A DNA stretch of 64,000 nucleotides from CAZPXZ01 sp965221505. Lineage in GTDB: Bacteria > Pseudomonadota > Alphaproteobacteria > Rhodobacterales > CAZPXZ01. Positions within the stretch are counted from its first letter, which is position 1, and each line of letters starts with the position of its first letter. This document shows positions 62,211-64,000 of the stretch, piece by piece. Under the pieces are notes generated by a model that saw only the letters and a list, made by a program, of their open reading frames with translations, did no database searches and had not been told where the DNA came from. Made by a program: the position numbers and the translations under genes. The stretch is from NCBI GenBank assembly GCA_965221505.1, contig CBDCSI010000001.1:2418001-2482000 (forward strand). The letters are read 5' to 3'.

Positions 62211-63992
62211 ATGTCCGTGTATGTAGAGTCCATCCCCAACCGCGACAGCAAGCCCGCGGTACTGGTTCGGGAATCGCGCCGCGAGGGCGGCAAGATCCGG
62301 CGCCGCACGCTGGCCAATCTGTCCCGCCTGCCGCCGGAAGCGATCGAGGCGGTGCGTCTGGCGTTGAAGGGGCATCGCGCGCGGGTCGACCCGCGCGAAG
62401 AGATCGTGATCCGTCGAGCGTTGTCGCACGGCCACGTTTGCGCGGTGCTGGGCTTGAGCCGCCAGTTGGGGCTGCATTCGATCCTGCACAGTCGGGCCAG
62501 CCGGGAGCGGGACCTGGCTCTGGCGGCGATCGTGGCACGGGTGCTGGAGCCGGCCTCGAAGCTGGCGACGTCCCGGCAACTGTCGCCGGAGACCGCGTCG
62601 TCGAGTCTCGGAGCGGTGCTGGGACTGGGCCCGGTCTCCGGCCGCGAGTTGCCGGCCATGCTGGACTGGTTGCTCGACCGCCAGCCCCGGATCGAGAGGA
62701 GCCTGGCCAAGCGGCATCTCTCCGGCCGGACGCTGATCCTGTACGACGTGACGTCGAGCTACTTCGAGGGCGAGACCTGCCCGCTCGCGAAGTTCGGCCA
62801 CAGCCGGGACGGCAAGAGGGGCGAGAAGCGGATCGCCTTCGGCCTGCTCTGCGCCCCGGACGGTTGCCCGGTGGCGGTGGAGGCGTTCTGCGGCAATGCC
62901 GGAGATCCGACGACGGTGGCGAGTCAGGTCGTCCGGGTGCAGGAGAGGTTCGGGATCGACCGGGTGGCGCTGGTCGGCGACCGCGGCATGCTGACGACGG
63001 CGCGCATCCGCGAGGGCCTGAAGCCCGCGCAGCTGGACTGGGTGTCGGCGTTGAAGACCGTCGACATCCGCAAGTTGTCGAAACCGCGCCGGAAAAACGG
63101 AGAGACGGAGAAGCCCGCGCTACGTCCCGAAGCGTTGCTGCCGGACCGGGTGGCCGAGATCGTCAGCCCCGACTTTCCGGGGGAACGTCTGCTCGTCTGC
63201 CTCAATCCCCGCTTGCGTGAGGAACGTGCGCGAAAGCGCGAAGCCTCGTTGACGGCGACGGAGGCGATCCTCGAGGCGATCGCCCGCCAGGTTCGGGGGC
63301 CGAAGCCGACGCTGCGCGGTCGAGGGTCGATCGACCGGCGCGTCGACCGGGAGACCGATCGCCGGAAGGTGGAGAAACACTTCGAAATCACGGTCTCCGA
63401 CGAAGACCTCGTCTGGGAGCGCAAGGAGGACCGCATCGCACGGGAGGCGCGTCTCGACGGCGTCTACATCGTCCGCACCAACCTCCCGGCCGACGCAATC
63501 GGCGACGCCGACGCGGTCACGGCGCACAAGAGCCTCTCCCGCGTCTAGCGCGCGTTCCGATCGCTCGAGCGAGACATGCTACGCACACGTCCCTTCCATG
63601 CCTCAAGCGCCGACCACGTTCGGGGGCACGTCTTCCTGTGCATGCTCGCCTACTATCTGGAGTGGCACCTGCGGCAACGCCTCGCGCCCATGCTGTTCCA
63701 GGACGACGACCCCGACGGAACGAGTTCCCGACGAACTACGCCCGTCGAACCCGCCAAACCCTCGGAGAGCGCCCCACGCGAGGCCGCAACCGAGACCGCT
63801 CGCTGCGACACCCCGGTCCACAGCCTGCGTACGCTGCTCCAGGATCTCGCCAACCTGACCTGCAACGAAGTGAGCGTCGCAAACCAACCCGGCCGTCCCT
63901 TCATGCTCCTCGCCCGCCCAACGGCCCTGCAGGAACAGGCGTTTCGCCGGCTCGGCGTCGACCCGTCGGATACGACTCCGGTAGCGCTATGA
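62211..63992 (+). pseudogene. IS1634-family transposase interrupted by an amber codon
   Basis: Frame of 593 sense codons from ATG 62211 with one internal TAG at 63546-63548 (codon 446). First catalytic Asp in ILYDVTSSYFEG, second in VALVGDRGMLT. After the TAG the same frame continues RAFRSLERD and then GHVFLCMLAYYLEWHLRQRL, the usual C-terminus. The stop stands exactly where relatives have the catalytic Glu (V-E-R-x-F-R), so a single G-to-T change (GAG to TAG) explains it. The right end of the element lies at or beyond the window edge; a left inverted repeat was not fixed. Confidence 0.85.
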
Positions 63993-64000
63993 CGCTGCTA

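Overview
The window is GC-rich chromosomal DNA. The gene set and gene order point to an alphaproteobacterium. Markers are the chorismate mutase-hisC-tyrA operon, the SRP RNA placed directly before dnaX-recR, glpX beside recJ, clpS-clpA, a 1,600-residue NAD-glutamate dehydrogenase, a SUV3-type helicase and a small RNA that looks like the alphaproteobacterial suhB/mmgR (alpha-r8) family. The lineage below class level cannot be read from this sequence. A large Fn3-repeat surface protein and several decayed mobile or defence genes fit a bacterium with accessory, possibly host- or biofilm-associated, gene content, but that is only an inference.

Layout. 1-9.8 kb: a haloacetate-dehalogenase-like hydrolase cut by the window edge, then acs, rpsT, a membrane fatty acid desaturase, a flavodoxin-like protein, lepA and the SUV3-like helicase. 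9.8-16.1 kb: recJ, a gene fusing RNase HI to class II fructose-1,6-bisphosphatase (GlpX), the SRP RNA, dnaX and recR (information processing). 16.1-24.3 kb: mmsA, a membrane-anchored M23 peptidase, clpB and pyrF. 24.3-25 kb: a hairpin and GANTC-rich spacer followed by the small RNA with its own promoter and terminator. 25-30.3 kb: a methyltransferase, then chaC, tyrA, hisC and chorismate mutase in one tightly overlapping operon (tyrosine/phenylalanine and glutathione metabolism), and a second methyltransferase.

30.3-37.2 kb is an accessory block, visibly lower in GC in its right half. It holds an Abi-like fragment, a frameshifted gene, an intact IS1634-type insertion sequence, a HipA-like kinase/HipS-like gene pair and a possible BrnT-like remnant. 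It lies between the methyltransferase and gloB.

37.2-53.7 kb returns to core genes: gloB, efp, a degenerate inositol-monophosphatase homologue, an ExbB/MotA-like channel and an OmpA-like partner (one strand, probably one operon); clpA-clpS on the other strand; then gdh, gcdH, a PanE-like reductase and an MFS transporter. 53.8-64 kb is again accessory: a secreted HNH nuclease with an Excalibur domain, a decayed HigBA-type toxin-antitoxin pair, a 1,700-residue Fn3-array protein with a C-terminal outer-membrane barrel, and a second IS1634-type transposase inactivated by an amber codon at its catalytic glutamate.

The strongest candidates for something new are the RNase HI-GlpX fusion, the reversed two-gene HipA-like module, the Fn3 autotransporter-like protein and the efp-linked pseudo-phosphatase with its motor-like membrane pair. 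No tRNA, complete rRNA or CRISPR array was seen.
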